Positions 1 to 8,801 of a stretch of DNA of 64,000 nt are shown here, piece after piece. How positions within the stretch are numbered: the stretch's first letter is position 1; each line of letters starts with the position of its first letter. Made by a program: the position numbers and the translations under genes. The notes under the pieces were generated by a model. The model searched no databases, was not told where the DNA came from, and saw nothing but the letters and a program-made list of their open reading frames with translations. Source of the DNA: Oceanospirillaceae bacterium (GTDB taxonomy: Bacteria; Pseudomonadota; Gammaproteobacteria; Pseudomonadales; Balneatricaceae). The DNA is taken from NCBI GenBank assembly GCA_013215505.1, contig JABSQZ010000002.1:1-64000 (forward strand). Direction: 5' to 3'.

Positions 1-48
1 GGGTCGATGTAAATAGTGATTGCGCTCGGCGGGTGCCATAAACGGGCG

Positions 49-813
49 CTATACAAAAAGCGCCGGCATTAACGTGGGGCAGGACTCATAGGCGCGCATT
101 ACCCAGTCAACCATTTCCACGCCGTCACCGCCGCCGCCGGGGGTCACTAACAAGTACGGGTGTTGTGGGTAGTGGATGCTTTCAGTGTCAATATGTTCTG
201 GCAGCTGGCGCGGTAAGTAGCCGGTGTATTTGGTTTTAGCTCTCACCGACTCAGCGATGTCTATTCCCTCGAGAGGATCACCCATTTCCTGGGGGCCATA
301 GACCCAAATCTCGTTGTAATTGTGTTCCAATAGCGGCTGAACATTTTTTAACTTCCACTCTTCTTTGAGTAAGTGTGGAGCGTCCATGACGTCTCGAAGT
401 CCTAAAATACACTGAGTGTCAGTGTCCTTAAAATACTCTAAAGTTTTGATCGCCTCACCTTTTAAACCGCCGGGCTCTTTGTCGACTAAAAAGATGTCCG
501 GGCGAAATACTTTGGCGGTATGCAAGAGGATAGATTCACGCAGCTCCAAAGTATCCGCCAGGTCAATATGCAGCCCCAGAGAAGTATATTCACCGTTGTG
601 CAGCTTTATGACTCCGGGAATACGGACAAAATCTACTCTGGCCTTAAAGTCGAAGCGGCCGATAATCGGTGAGCCGGTCATAATCAGCACCGAAAGCCCC
701 TTGTATTGGTCGACCAGCGCGTGGGCCAGTGTACGACAGCGGCGCAGATGACCTAATCCAAAAGAGTCATGGCTATATATCAGCAGACGGCTATTATCTA
801 ATTTACTGCGCAC
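49..813 (-). CDS. Glycosyltransferase family protein (COG4671-like), cut short by an in-frame amber codon
   Basis: Predicted nucleotide-sugar glycosyltransferase of the GT-B-like COG4671 group. The N-terminus has a short hydrophobic strand followed by HDSFGLGHLRRC, the GxGH-type motif where these proteins begin, and residues 222-231 carry the glycine-rich LLVTPGGGGDG loop. Relatives are roughly 400 residues; this frame stops after 254 at a TAG (positions 49-51). Beyond the stop the same frame stays open to the window edge and reads RPFMAPAERNHYL, which looks like the continuation of the family's xGPFM motif. The gene is therefore probably nonsense-mutated, mis-sequenced or recoded. It is divergent from nothing in the window; the next gene, MscS-like, lies upstream on the same strand after 117 bp. 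Confidence 0.7.
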   Translation of the reverse strand: MRSKLDNSRLLIYSHDSFGLGHLRRCRTLAHALVDQYKGLSVLIMTGSPIIGRFDFKARVDFVRIPGVIKLHNGEYTSLGLHIDLADTLELRESILLHTAKVFRPDIFLVDKEPGGLKGEAIKTLEYFKDTDTQCILGLRDVMDAPHLLKEEWKLKNVQPLLEHNYNEIWVYGPQEMGDPLEGIDIAESVRAKTKYTGYLPRQLPEHIDTESIHYPQHPYLLVTPGGGGDGVEMVDWVMRAYESCPTLMPALFV

Positions 814-930
814 TTACGCTCTCTTCAGTCAATTTGGCAAAAGCGCAAGATTAGCAAAATTGTTTCCGCTAAGATAGTTTAGCGGTAATTAATCGAGCAT
901 AGCGTTGTGTTTGCCTAAAAAAGCAGCGCT

Positions 931-3144
931 TTATTCACTGCTGGGGCTGAGCGGGTCATCCTCATCATCAATTTTACTGTTGCGCCTTGCCGAAGCGGCT
1001 GTTGCCGCGGTAATAGCGGCAGCTCCTGCGTGCTGCAGAGCAACATCTGCAGTTTGTTCTGTCGTTTCCTCGAGCGATTGCTGTTCACCTTGTTGCATTA
1101 ATACATGTACAGATCTATGGGCGAATTCGATGCCGTTAGATTCGAGTGCATCTTTGACTAATCGAAACGCATCGCGACGGATCAGCCACTGCTCTCCCGG
1201 GATACAAGTAAACTTCATGCGAAATATCAGCGCAGATTCCTCTACCCGGATCACCCCCTGAGATTTCAGCGGCAACAAAAAGTGCTGACCGTACTCTGGG
1301 TGCAGTAACATTTTCTGCCCCACTTTTTTGATCAGTTTGCGTACTTTTTCCACGTCAGTCTGATAGCTGAGACGAAACTCCAGTTTCATCGTGATCCAAT
1401 CACGGGATAAATTTCTGACTGTGGCTATCTCGCTAAAGGGAATGGTTTGCACGGCACCTAAGTGATGGCGTAACCTGATTGAACGAATCGAAATGCGCTC
1501 CACAGTGCCTCGCAGGCCAGCAGCTTCAATGTATTCTCCGCGACGAAAAGCGTCGTCCAGTAAAAAGAAAATACCGGAGATGACATCCTGGACTAATTTT
1601 TGCGCACCAAAACCTACCGCGATACCGACAATACCGGCACCTGCAAGTAGCGGGGCTATTTCCACGCCGACAATACTCAGTACTGTCAAAGTGACGCTGA
1701 CCAATAAAAACACTAACAGAAAAGACCGCACTAGAGGTAGCAGGGTCTCGGAGCGCGAAGCCCCGGCGCCGCCGCCGTCTCCCTCAAGAGAGGACAAGCC
1801 GTTCTCTTTCTCTGCTGCTATCTCAATCGGCAGGTGTCTTTCAATCGCTGACTGTATAGCTTCCCAGGCGGCGTAAGCTAAAATGATGACTATCACTACG
1901 TCGACGGACTTCTTCAGATAGCCGCCAAATTGACTGGCGAGCATCTCCCAGGCGTTGTAGCCAAAACTGCTGTCTATGAGATACACCACTACTGCCAGCA
2001 AAATCACCCGGATAGCGATGATCACTCGGCTGATAAAAACGTCACAGCGCTGTTCAAAGGAGTGGCTCTGCAACCAGGAAATACGTTTCAGCTGTGACAA
2101 CAGCACAAAGATGATGCGGTCCAATATCGGAAAACTAAAGGTTAACCACCAGGCGGGTGTCAGCTGTTCTGCCTGTTGATAGTTACCCAAAAACTCGTTG
2201 GCCGCCCAGATGGTCCAAATGACGATCAACCAAAAAGTAATAACAGTGGGCCATATCTGGCTAAATACTTGAGTGACGCTGGACTCGTGTAGCGTTTTAC
2301 TGGTGAACATACGGGTGATGTTTTTGCGGTTAAACCAGACGAAACACACTGAGGCCACGTTTAAAATCAAACCACTGATAGGCACTAACATGGCGAACAT
2401 AATAGGTTCTAGCTCAAAGTGGGCCAGTACCCGCCAGAATGTAGTGATTATGTAGTACAGGGAAATAAAGCCTAAAATCCAATAATACAAGCGCCGCGCC
2501 GGATGCCGTTCAAGGGGGATCAGCCGTTGTCCGGCGGCGTAGGGCGCAAAGATAATATTTAAAAATATCGCCACTACTCTTATTTTCAGGATCAGTGCAA
2601 TGCCCTGTAAGCTGAGTAATCTAAAGGGATCGTTGCCCTCGTACATATAGACGGCAAAAGCGCCGCAGACCAGCGCAAATACCCCTAAACTGAGTAAGTC
2701 AAAAGCGCCGCGCATCAGCGTGAAGCTCAAACTGTCGCCCCAGCTACTCTCTTTTTCTGCGGCGATACGGTTGCAGGTAAGGTTCATTTTAAAACTGAAT
2801 AAGCGCTCAACGAAATATCCTGAGCCCAAAATCAACAGAAAAATACTCAGCAGTGAAAACAGGCCGCCAAAACCCCGGTCATTGGTCATGTTATGAATAA
2901 TCAGTGCCTGTTGTTCCGGCCAGCGATCAATGCTTTGCAATAGCTGTTCTTTTCTCTGCTGCGCTTTTTGCAGGAACACGAACTTGACCATGTCGGCGCC
3001 GTCATATTCAATATTCTGCTGGCTATGGGGCTGGTTTGTCGGGAACGAATCCGCATGATTAGCCCAGACGTTGGTAATGCTGAGCAGTGAAAAAAACAGA
3101 CCAACCAAGATTAGATTGACTACTTTGCGCATTAGATTGATCAC
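931..3144 (-). CDS. MscS-family mechanosensitive channel, YbiO-like
   Basis: Inner-membrane tension-gated channel that releases solutes under hypo-osmotic shock. The 737-residue protein starts with a signal peptide (cut likely near VWANHA, about residue 29), then a series of hydrophobic segments between residues 90 and 480. The MscS pore helix lies at about 495-525 with the conserved GFGAQKLVQDVISGIFFLLD stretch, and a beta domain plus C-terminal alpha/beta vestibule follow (about 530-690). The C-terminus is alanine-rich and acidic. The length and layout match E. coli YbiO (741 aa). A start at Met5 is equally plausible. A second, larger MscS paralogue sits at 53649-56837. Confidence 0.85.
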   Translation of the reverse strand: MINLMRKVVNLILVGLFFSLLSITNVWANHADSFPTNQPHSQQNIEYDGADMVKFVFLQKAQQRKEQLLQSIDRWPEQQALIIHNMTNDRGFGGLFSLLSIFLLILGSGYFVERLFSFKMNLTCNRIAAEKESSWGDSLSFTLMRGAFDLLSLGVFALVCGAFAVYMYEGNDPFRLLSLQGIALILKIRVVAIFLNIIFAPYAAGQRLIPLERHPARRLYYWILGFISLYYIITTFWRVLAHFELEPIMFAMLVPISGLILNVASVCFVWFNRKNITRMFTSKTLHESSVTQVFSQIWPTVITFWLIVIWTIWAANEFLGNYQQAEQLTPAWWLTFSFPILDRIIFVLLSQLKRISWLQSHSFEQRCDVFISRVIIAIRVILLAVVVYLIDSSFGYNAWEMLASQFGGYLKKSVDVVIVIILAYAAWEAIQSAIERHLPIEIAAEKENGLSSLEGDGGGAGASRSETLLPLVRSFLLVFLLVSVTLTVLSIVGVEIAPLLAGAGIVGIAVGFGAQKLVQDVISGIFFLLDDAFRRGEYIEAAGLRGTVERISIRSIRLRHHLGAVQTIPFSEIATVRNLSRDWITMKLEFRLSYQTDVEKVRKLIKKVGQKMLLHPEYGQHFLLPLKSQGVIRVEESALIFRMKFTCIPGEQWLIRRDAFRLVKDALESNGIEFAHRSVHVLMQQGEQQSLEETTEQTADVALQHAGAAAITAATAASARRNSKIDDEDDPLSPSSE

Positions 3145-3355
3145 CTTAGGGGAAAAAAATATTTTAGCACATAGCTGTACAGCTACGAGTGATAGATAGC
3201 ACTTGGGGACCGATAGAGCGGTGTAAATTACAGTAGTGTTAACCTAAATTTGTTAGGGAAATTAAAGTGGCTGGATTTGGATAGCCAAGAAAAAGCGATT
3301 GGGAAGGGAGTTAGCTATTTGCAAAGGCAGTTATGGGTATCTAGTACAGGGGGAA

Positions 3356-3375
3356 TGGCCACTTAAAAGTGACCA
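3356..3375. other. Short inverted repeat downstream of the AhpD-like gene
   Basis: TGGCCACTT and AAGTGACCA form a 9-bp stem with one mismatch and a 2-nt centre, 8 nt beyond the stop of the AhpD-like gene. No T-run follows on either strand, so it is at best a weak terminator or RNA 3'-end stabiliser. Confidence 0.35.
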
Positions 3376-3382
3376 TCGCTAT

Positions 3383-3922
3383 TTACAGCATTGCTAATAG
3401 TTCAGGGTTAGGCTCTGGTTTAGTCACGTGGTTAGTATAGTTAGACAAGGTTTTAATAGTAACAACCACTAACATTTCAAAGTACTGTTGGCGGCTAAAC
3501 CCGGCGGCCAAAAATGCATTTATTTGATCTTCTTCTACCCAGCCGCGGTTGTTGATCAGTGACTTAACCAAATTGACGATTGCCCTGTCTTGAAGGTCTG
3601 TAACTTCATCGCCACCATTAAGTGCGTCCAAGGTCTGTTGCTTTGCCGCAGACTTTTTGCCCATAGCCCGGTGGGCAATAGTACAGAATCCACAATCATT
3701 TTCGACACTGCTTGCCAATAGCGCCACCTGCAGTTGTGCCGGGGTGAAGGAACTCTCAGAGAGCAGCTCATTCAATTGTAAATAGGCTTTTATCGCTATC
3801 GGCGCCTCGGCCATATAGGCGAATAAGTTAGGTACGAAGCCGTAACCTTTTTGTATACCTGCAAGTAATTCCTGGCGTTCGCCGCTGCTGTTTTCTGTAG
3901 TGTGGAAAGTGAAGTCTGTCAT
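3383..3922 (-). CDS. Carboxymuconolactone decarboxylase / AhpD-like peroxidase-related protein
   Basis: Small all-helical protein of the CMD/AhpD family, 179 residues. It carries the family redox motif Cys77-Gly-Phe-Cys80 followed by His84 (sequence ENDCGFCTIAHRAMG), which in AhpD relays protons and reduces peroxide. The motif argues for a thiol-dependent peroxidase-type activity rather than lactone decarboxylation; no true substrate can be read from sequence. The gene is transcribed divergently from an AraC-type regulator, 255 bp away, a common arrangement in which the regulator controls the enzyme. The intervening region contains a decayed duplicate of the regulator's 5' end. Confidence 0.85.
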   Translation of the reverse strand: MTDFTFHTTENSSGERQELLAGIQKGYGFVPNLFAYMAEAPIAIKAYLQLNELLSESSFTPAQLQVALLASSVENDCGFCTIAHRAMGKKSAAKQQTLDALNGGDEVTDLQDRAIVNLVKSLINNRGWVEEDQINAFLAAGFSRQQYFEMLVVVTIKTLSNYTNHVTKPEPNPELLAML

Positions 3923-4036
3923 GCTTATATCCTTCTGTTAGTGTCAGTCGATAATGCTAGTTTATAGATAAATAATCGTACTATGAATGATCATTCGTGC
4001 TATTTTGTTGATCATTAGTGCAGAAGTTGAAATAGA

Positions 4037-4293
4037 TAGGTTTATTCAGATACCGGGGATTTCAGGTTTGCCAGACAGGTTACAAATGCAGGTTTGGATC
4101 AAGCACAATGACAGGGTTTTTGGACAGTGGCGGCTTAACGAAGCACGGATTAGGGCATTAACAGGTAAGTTTATTAGATGCAGGGATTTTCAGATTTAAT
4201 GGGCATGTTACAAATGCAGGTCCGGGTCTATCACAATGCCAAAGTGTGCGGGCAGTGGCAGATTAATGAACATGAACTGGGGGCGACCTGTTT
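4037..4293 (+). repeat. Diverged 128-bp tandem duplication of the 5' end of the AraC-type gene
   Basis: Two adjacent segments, about 4037-4164 and 4165-4293, align with an offset of 128 nt. Shared blocks include ttacaaatgcagg (4079 and 4207) and the following stretch. Translated, the upstream copy reads LQMQVWIKHNDRVFGQWRLNE and the downstream copy, inside the real gene, LQMQVRVYHNAKVCGQWQINE (first 20 residues compared). The upstream copy is in a different frame from the gene and is diverged, so it is an old remnant of a duplicated regulator gene or of an internal duplication. Confidence 0.75.
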
Positions 4294-5113
4294 TCATGTC
4301 GTCACTGAGGGGAATTGTTCGCTGCAAGTGCCAGGACAACTGCGTTGTCAGCTGCATACTGGTGACCTGTTGATATTTCCCCGGGAGCTGCCCCATAGCA
4401 TGGGGGCTATACAGCCCAGTGATGAGCCACAAGTGCACCTAAACTATCAGGCGAACAGTGCGCTATCAGGCACCGGAATGCTCTGCGGAAAAGTCAGCTT
4501 TGCCCATCCAGCGGCTCAGCAGATACTGGATGCCCTGCCGCCAGTGCTGATTATTCAGAGAGAGCAGAGTGCACCTTGGTTGGATCCGCTGTTGAGTTTG
4601 ATATTAACGGCCAGTTATCAACAGCATTCAGCGGGCACAGTGGTTTTGGACAGGCTATCAGAATTACTGTTTATCTATGCACTGCAACATCATTTTAGTT
4701 GGGAAAAACAGCATCCTCAAAGCAGTTTTATGGCGTTATATAACCACCCACGCTTAGTTAAAGCCCTGGCGGCTATGCATGCCAATCCGCAAAAGAATTG
4801 GTCGCTGGCCGAGTTGGCGACGACTGCCAATCAGTCTCGAACAACCTTCAGTAACAGTTTTCGCAGTGTCAGCGGCTGGACTGTGATGCAGTATCTGAGC
4901 TGGTGGCGGATGCAGTTGGCCTGGAGTTTACTGTTACAGGGGAAAACTGTGGCGAATGTGGCTGAACAAGTGGGCTATCAGTCCGAAGCTGCTTTTTCCC
5001 GGGTATTTACTAAGCACTTTAAACTCAGTGCCGGGGAAGTGCGCAGAGCGCCGCAAAAGTTTCGACAGCCGCCATTAGCTAAGTCTGTTTGGATGCCGGA
5101 CAGCAGAAAATGA
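4178..5113 (+). CDS. AraC-family transcriptional regulator with N-terminal cupin
   Basis: DNA-binding regulator, 311 residues. The N-terminal half has a cupin-type ligand domain (Cupin_6-like; HTGDLLIFPRELPHSM at about 66-81 is the typical strand-turn with a His). The C-terminal ~100 residues hold two helix-turn-helix motifs, around SLAELATTANQSRTTFSNSF and the second at VANVAEQVGYQSEAAFSRVF, ending in the usual F-K-x-S-x-G-E-x-R signature. Several Met codons crowd the start (4178, 4199, 4205, 4214); homology of the first residues to the upstream duplicate supports at least residue 5 onward being ancestral coding sequence. It is divergent from the AhpD-like gene, its likely target. Confidence 0.85.
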   Translation: MQGFSDLMGMLQMQVRVYHNAKVCGQWQINEHELGATCFHVVTEGNCSLQVPGQLRCQLHTGDLLIFPRELPHSMGAIQPSDEPQVHLNYQANSALSGTGMLCGKVSFAHPAAQQILDALPPVLIIQREQSAPWLDPLLSLILTASYQQHSAGTVVLDRLSELLFIYALQHHFSWEKQHPQSSFMALYNHPRLVKALAAMHANPQKNWSLAELATTANQSRTTFSNSFRSVSGWTVMQYLSWWRMQLAWSLLLQGKTVANVAEQVGYQSEAAFSRVFTKHFKLSAGEVRRAPQKFRQPPLAKSVWMPDSRK

Positions 5114-5232
5114 CCAGCCAGGTCTGGTTGTACACAAATGGATACATAGCATCGCTTGATACTGCAATGTTATGATGACGGCCGTTGTTGAAAATACTAT
5201 TAATAACATCACATTATTATTGGGAGCTTGCA

Positions 5233-5565
5233 GTGCCACATTGTATTATCGAACACTCGGATGACTTAGATAGCCAGCAGCTAATCAGCGCGGTATTTGA
5301 GGGGACATTAGCGTCGGGCCTGTTTAGCGAGCAGGACATAAAAACCAGAACCCAAGCCTTCACTCATTACCAAAGCGCCCGCAGCAGGCAATCATTTGTG
5401 CATGTCACGACTAAAATATTAGACGGCCGTAATTTACAGCAGCGCTCAATGTTGTCACAGGCAATTTTGGATCAGCTACAGCAATTGCAATTAGCAGCGG
5501 TTTCTCTGACTGTGGAAGTGCTTGAAATTGAAAAGGCCAGTTACGCCAAAGTAGTACTGGCATAA
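5233..5565 (+). CDS. 5-carboxymethyl-2-hydroxymuconate isomerase (CHMI/HpcD)-family tautomerase
   Basis: Member of the tautomerase (4-OT) superfamily, 110 residues from the start chosen here. I place the start at GTG 5233, not at the longer in-frame 5185. A GGGAG ribosome-binding site lies 6 nt upstream, and translation from this GTG puts proline second (MPHCIIEHS). That proline becomes the N-terminal catalytic base after Met removal, as the mechanism of the family requires. CHMI acts in homoprotocatechuate degradation, but no other hpc genes are nearby, so the native substrate is uncertain. It lies 119 bp downstream of the AraC gene on the same strand. Confidence 0.8.
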   Translation: MPHCIIEHSDDLDSQQLISAVFEGTLASGLFSEQDIKTRTQAFTHYQSARSRQSFVHVTTKILDGRNLQQRSMLSQAILDQLQQLQLAAVSLTVEVLEIEKASYAKVVLA

Positions 5566-5600
5566 AGGTTACGGGCAACTACCGGTGAGGGCGGATGCGC

Positions 5601-6104
5601 TTACTTGAGCGTCTGCGGCTGCAGATAATAGCGGTAGTAACCCACTAAATTGCTGGCTAGAAACAATATTTCCATTAACACTGCTGCCGGAGAGCCCACT
5701 GTATAATTGTGCAGTAGCCAAAAAATGCTGCCCAGCAACATCAATTGTCTGAGTCGCTGATCGCTTTTGCAAAATGCCGCAAAGGTATGCAACAGAGAGC
5801 CACAGCAACTGATTAAACTGACAGCGTCAACATAAGTTACTGCAGTGATCAGTACAGACAAGGCTATAAAAACCAGCATTATCAGCCTGGCGTCAGTGAA
5901 CAAGCTGCTGAAAAATCGCACGCTGGCCAGAGCCATTAGAGCCGCCGCAGTGTGTTGGTGCAGCAACATAAAATGCAGCGTAATCAGCACTCCTGAAATG
6001 CACAGGGCGCCAATAATTTTGGCTTTGCCTTTAAATTGAAATGAGGCCAGATCAAAGCCAATAGCCACCATGATTAAAAGTTGTGAGAGAGCAAAAGCAG
6101 ACAT
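5601..6104 (-). CDS. YgjV-family inner membrane protein
   Basis: Polytopic membrane protein of 167 residues with about six hydrophobic segments and short loops, matching the bacterial inner-membrane protein family represented by E. coli YgjV. The function of the family is not established. The motif region SCCGSLLHTFAAFCKSDQRLR between segments 4 and 5, and the following WLLHNYTVGSP..., are the recognisable family features. It lies 65 bp downstream of a Crp/Fnr-type regulator on the same strand, so the two are probably cotranscribed. Confidence 0.8.
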   Translation of the reverse strand: MSAFALSQLLIMVAIGFDLASFQFKGKAKIIGALCISGVLITLHFMLLHQHTAAALMALASVRFFSSLFTDARLIMLVFIALSVLITAVTYVDAVSLISCCGSLLHTFAAFCKSDQRLRQLMLLGSIFWLLHNYTVGSPAAVLMEILFLASNLVGYYRYYLQPQTLK

Positions 6105-6169
6105 TGATAAATACCCTGATTGTTGAATTGCAGGCGATTATCCGCAACTTCGTCAGCGGGGAAATTAAC

Positions 6170-6760
6170 TTAAGTTAAGGTGTGGGAAAATAAATCTGCC
6201 GGTTGCTTAATTCTGGCTTTTATTCTCGACAAGCTGATCGGACTGATGCCGATGTAATGGGCAATTTGCATGTTGTTAAGCTGTTCGATCCACTCTGGTG
6301 AGTGCTCAATTAAATGCAAATAGCGCTGCTGCGGGGTATTTAGCAGCAATAACTGCTCTTTTGCCTCTTTGTACAACAATTGTCGTTTCATCAGTTGTAG
6401 CAGAGCGGGTTGCCATGAATCAAGCAACAGCAGCTGTAGCGGGATACGAATGGTTTGCACAGTATCTAATGCTTCAAGTTGATATTGTGCAGCTGTTTTG
6501 CAGAACCAGTGGGAGTACAGCAGGCATAACTCGCCGCTAAAATAGTACTCTTTACAGCGGAGCGTCCCCGCGGTGGAATAATGGCAGGCCTGGACTATTC
6601 CAGAGCGGATCAAGTAGCCGTAATTTTGCAGCTCTCCCTGGATCAATAGCGGTTCTCTGGCGCTGAAATTGACCTCTTTGAACAGCTCAGATTGCTGCTG
6701 CACCGCATGTCTGTCGACACCCAGTTGGCTGAAAAAATTGACGGTGGTGGCAATGGACAT
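6170..6760 (-). CDS. Crp/Fnr-family transcriptional regulator
   Basis: Cyclic-nucleotide-binding-fold regulator, 196 residues from the ATG at 6758-6760. The frame is open 100 codons further upstream, but that stretch overlaps the same-strand methyltransferase gene and looks unlike protein of this family, so I reject it. Residues 25-120 fit the cNMP-binding beta roll (PLLIQGELQNYGYLIRSGIV), and the C-terminus ends in a helix-turn-helix (MQIAHYIGISPISLSRIKAR). No FNR-type N-terminal cysteine cluster is present, so iron-sulfur oxygen sensing is unlikely. The domain layout resembles small cAMP-receptor-like regulators that control an adjacent gene; here the neighbour is the YgjV-like gene. Confidence 0.75.
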   Translation of the reverse strand: MSIATTVNFFSQLGVDRHAVQQQSELFKEVNFSAREPLLIQGELQNYGYLIRSGIVQACHYSTAGTLRCKEYYFSGELCLLYSHWFCKTAAQYQLEALDTVQTIRIPLQLLLLDSWQPALLQLMKRQLLYKEAKEQLLLLNTPQQRYLHLIEHSPEWIEQLNNMQIAHYIGISPISLSRIKARIKQPADLFSHTLT

Positions 6761-6956
6761 AAGATTATGACAACAAGAAAAAGTTGAGTATCTTAAGGCA
6801 TGCCTTTGGCTGTTGGCAAGTATCAAAAAGTTAAGTGCAAAACACAGCAGCTGAGGGTCCCTATGTTTTAAAATAGATATTTGACATTGGTTCAGTAAGA
6901 GGCTGTCTGCAGATTTAATTCCTCTTACTTGATTGTGCGAGGGCTCAGGGCCAATG

Positions 6957-8063
6957 TCAGGACGTTTTTTTGCTGCCACGTCTGGAGCGACGCTCCCTGA
7001 TTGTGCCAGTGGCAGAGCCTCCAGCGATCGATAAATCACCGGAGAGCTGGGCCTTGGCACCCGTGCTGATCGGGCCCAACTGAGACTCTAATGACTCTAT
7101 CTCAGGGGTGGCCAGAGCTGCGCATTGCGCCAGTGCGTCGCGCATACTGGCGATGTGTTCTGGGGTGGTGCCGCAGCAACCGCCGATAATTCGGGCGCCG
7201 GCCCCATAGACCATGCGCGCGTACTCAGCCATTAGCTCGGGGGTACCTGAATAGACGATTTTCCCCTCTTGATATTCCGGCAGTCCGCAGTTAGCCTTAG
7301 CGACTAATACCGGATCCGTTTGCTGTAGATCGGCTGCCATTTTCATGTTCATAATGGCCGCAACTACTTCTGCGGCACCGACACCACAGTTAGTACCGCA
7401 AGCGCTTGCCGGTAAACTCAGTTGTTGGTTAAGCTCGATCAACTGCGCCGGAGTGACTCCCATCATAGTGCGACCGTTAGTATCTATGCTCATGGTATAA
7501 ACCACCGGTAAACCCGTGGCAGCGGCGGCTTCGTATGCCGCTTTGGCCTCGCTTAGGTCAGACATAGTCTCTATCCACAGCACGTCAACACCGCCTTCTT
7601 GCAGCGCCTGGGCCTGCTCGAAAAAAGCCTCGTAGGCCGATTGATAACTCAAACTGCCGGCGGGCTGCATTATCTCCCCGGTGGGCCCCATAGAACCTGC
7701 CACTACCACCTCACGCTGACTGTTGTCGGCCAGCTGTTTAAGAATTTGTGCCGCCGCTACATTGAGCTCGCGCACCCGGTCTTGCGCCTGGTGCAATTGT
7801 AACCGGTAGCGGGTGCCGCCAAAACTATTGGTCAGTATTATGTCGCTACCGGCGTCGATAAAGCGCTGCGCTAAATCTGCAATTCGCTCCGGGTAATCGA
7901 TATTCCACAGTTCCGGTGAATCTCCGGTTTGCAGCCCCATCAGAAACAGGTTAGTGCCTAGCGCACCATCGGTTAGCAGGTAACTGCGCTCGCCAAGTAA
8001 TTTAGTAAACAGATTCGAGGCAGTGGGGCTGGGCTTAGCGGGATTCGACATAGTGGTGACCAT
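6957..8063 (-). CDS. bmt: Homocysteine S-methyltransferase family protein, probable betaine-homocysteine methyltransferase
   Basis: Zinc-dependent methyltransferase that passes a methyl group from a donor such as glycine betaine or a dimethylsulfonium compound to homocysteine, forming methionine. The TIM-barrel domain occupies about residues 20-315. The expected zinc cysteines are visible as Cys226 (CGTNCGVG) and the Cys296-Cys297 pair (GGCCGTTPEH). The 50-residue C-terminal tail ends in a basic RRSRRGSKK stretch, a feature I associate with the marine bacterial Bmt group rather than with MmuM. A start at Met5 (8051) is also possible. It stands alone, followed after about 200 bp by the Crp/Fnr gene. 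The donor is an inference. Confidence 0.8.
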   Translation of the reverse strand: MVTTMSNPAKPSPTASNLFTKLLGERSYLLTDGALGTNLFLMGLQTGDSPELWNIDYPERIADLAQRFIDAGSDIILTNSFGGTRYRLQLHQAQDRVRELNVAAAQILKQLADNSQREVVVAGSMGPTGEIMQPAGSLSYQSAYEAFFEQAQALQEGGVDVLWIETMSDLSEAKAAYEAAAATGLPVVYTMSIDTNGRTMMGVTPAQLIELNQQLSLPASACGTNCGVGAAEVVAAIMNMKMAADLQQTDPVLVAKANCGLPEYQEGKIVYSGTPELMAEYARMVYGAGARIIGGCCGTTPEHIASMRDALAQCAALATPEIESLESQLGPISTGAKAQLSGDLSIAGGSATGTIRERRSRRGSKKTS

Positions 8064-8186
8064 AGGCTGGAGAAGTATCAGTGCTTGAGTCTAACTCAAT
8101 AAATCCACAGCGGGGCAAGGGCTGTCGCTGCGGGTCAATATTTGGTGGGCTAGAGCACTGTTTGATTTGCTCTATCTCGTCAGGGG

Positions 8187-8213
8187 ACCAAGCTACCTAG
8201 CAGATAGCTTGGT
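8187..8213. other. 9-bp perfect inverted repeat next to the MOSC gene stop
   Basis: ACCAAGCTA (8187-8195) and TAGCTTGGT (8205-8213) enclose a 9-nt loop, followed by TAATTTT on the plus strand, directly beyond the MOSC gene stop. It can fold in either transcript. It lacks a clean T-run on the minus strand, so a terminator role for the MOSC gene is only tentative. Confidence 0.45.
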
Positions 8214-8219
8214 TAATTT

Positions 8220-8801
8220 TCAGAGACCGCTGTGCTGGTAAGGGGGTTGATGCGGCACGTGCAAAATTAATTCATCGCCGAGCTGCAGTACTCCCTCGCG
8301 CTCTACCCAGCCGGTGACTCCGCGCAAGTTAAATGCGGCTTTAGGAAATCGTTTGCCTTTACCTGGGAAGTGATTATCTATGACATCGCCGACAAATTTG
8401 CAGGGGCCATTGGTCATATCGGCGACTATGGAAAGGCCATTGGCACTAATCAATCTGGAGGAAGGTGGGATCAGTGAAAAATCAGTAATACCTGAAAGCA
8501 GAATATTGGCTCCGAGCCACTGTGCTTTTAGCTCGGGGATGCCCATCTGCGCTCTGATAATCTCCAGCTCTTCGACTGACACTATAGTGACCTGACGGAC
8601 ATTTCTAATTTGCGTGCCGCGCGGATATTGGCCCAGTACTCTGGAGCATGAAGGGCGGGTGAAGCCGCCGTGGGATTCTCCCTCAATACCCGCATAACTG
8701 GCCTGCACTGAATCAATAGCCGTACTGACTAAGCCCTCGTCTCTGCAGGGGTTGATGAACAGCGCTTCGATACGTGCAGTGAGTTTAGTGGCTTTGAGCA
8801 T
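8220..8801 (-). CDS. MOSC domain-containing protein
   Basis: Stand-alone MOSC (molybdenum cofactor sulfurase C-terminal) domain protein, 193 residues. The family binds sulfur-carrier or molybdopterin ligands, with one conserved cysteine seen here in MTNGPCKFVGD (about residue 133). Other family hallmarks are the early strand IEALFINPC, the G-E-x-H-G-G stretch near residue 38-43, and RGVTGWVEREG near the C-terminus. Physiological role for this kind of short MOSC protein is not settled; reduction or sulfur transfer to molybdenum enzymes or N-hydroxylated compounds has been seen in relatives. Monocistronic, with an inverted repeat just past its stop. Confidence 0.85.
   Translation of the reverse strand: MLKATKLTARIEALFINPCRDEGLVSTAIDSVQASYAGIEGESHGGFTRPSCSRVLGQYPRGTQIRNVRQVTIVSVEELEIIRAQMGIPELKAQWLGANILLSGITDFSLIPPSSRLISANGLSIVADMTNGPCKFVGDVIDNHFPGKGKRFPKAAFNLRGVTGWVEREGVLQLGDELILHVPHQPPYQHSGL

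Noticed and set aside
3987-4199. 70-codon plus-strand frame upstream of the AraC gene
   Set aside because: Explained by the diverged duplicate of the regulator's 5' end; lacks domain, start site or length.
6761-7060. 100-residue N-terminal extension of the Crp/Fnr gene
   Set aside because: It overlaps the same-strand methyltransferase gene in another frame and resembles no part of Crp/Fnr proteins.
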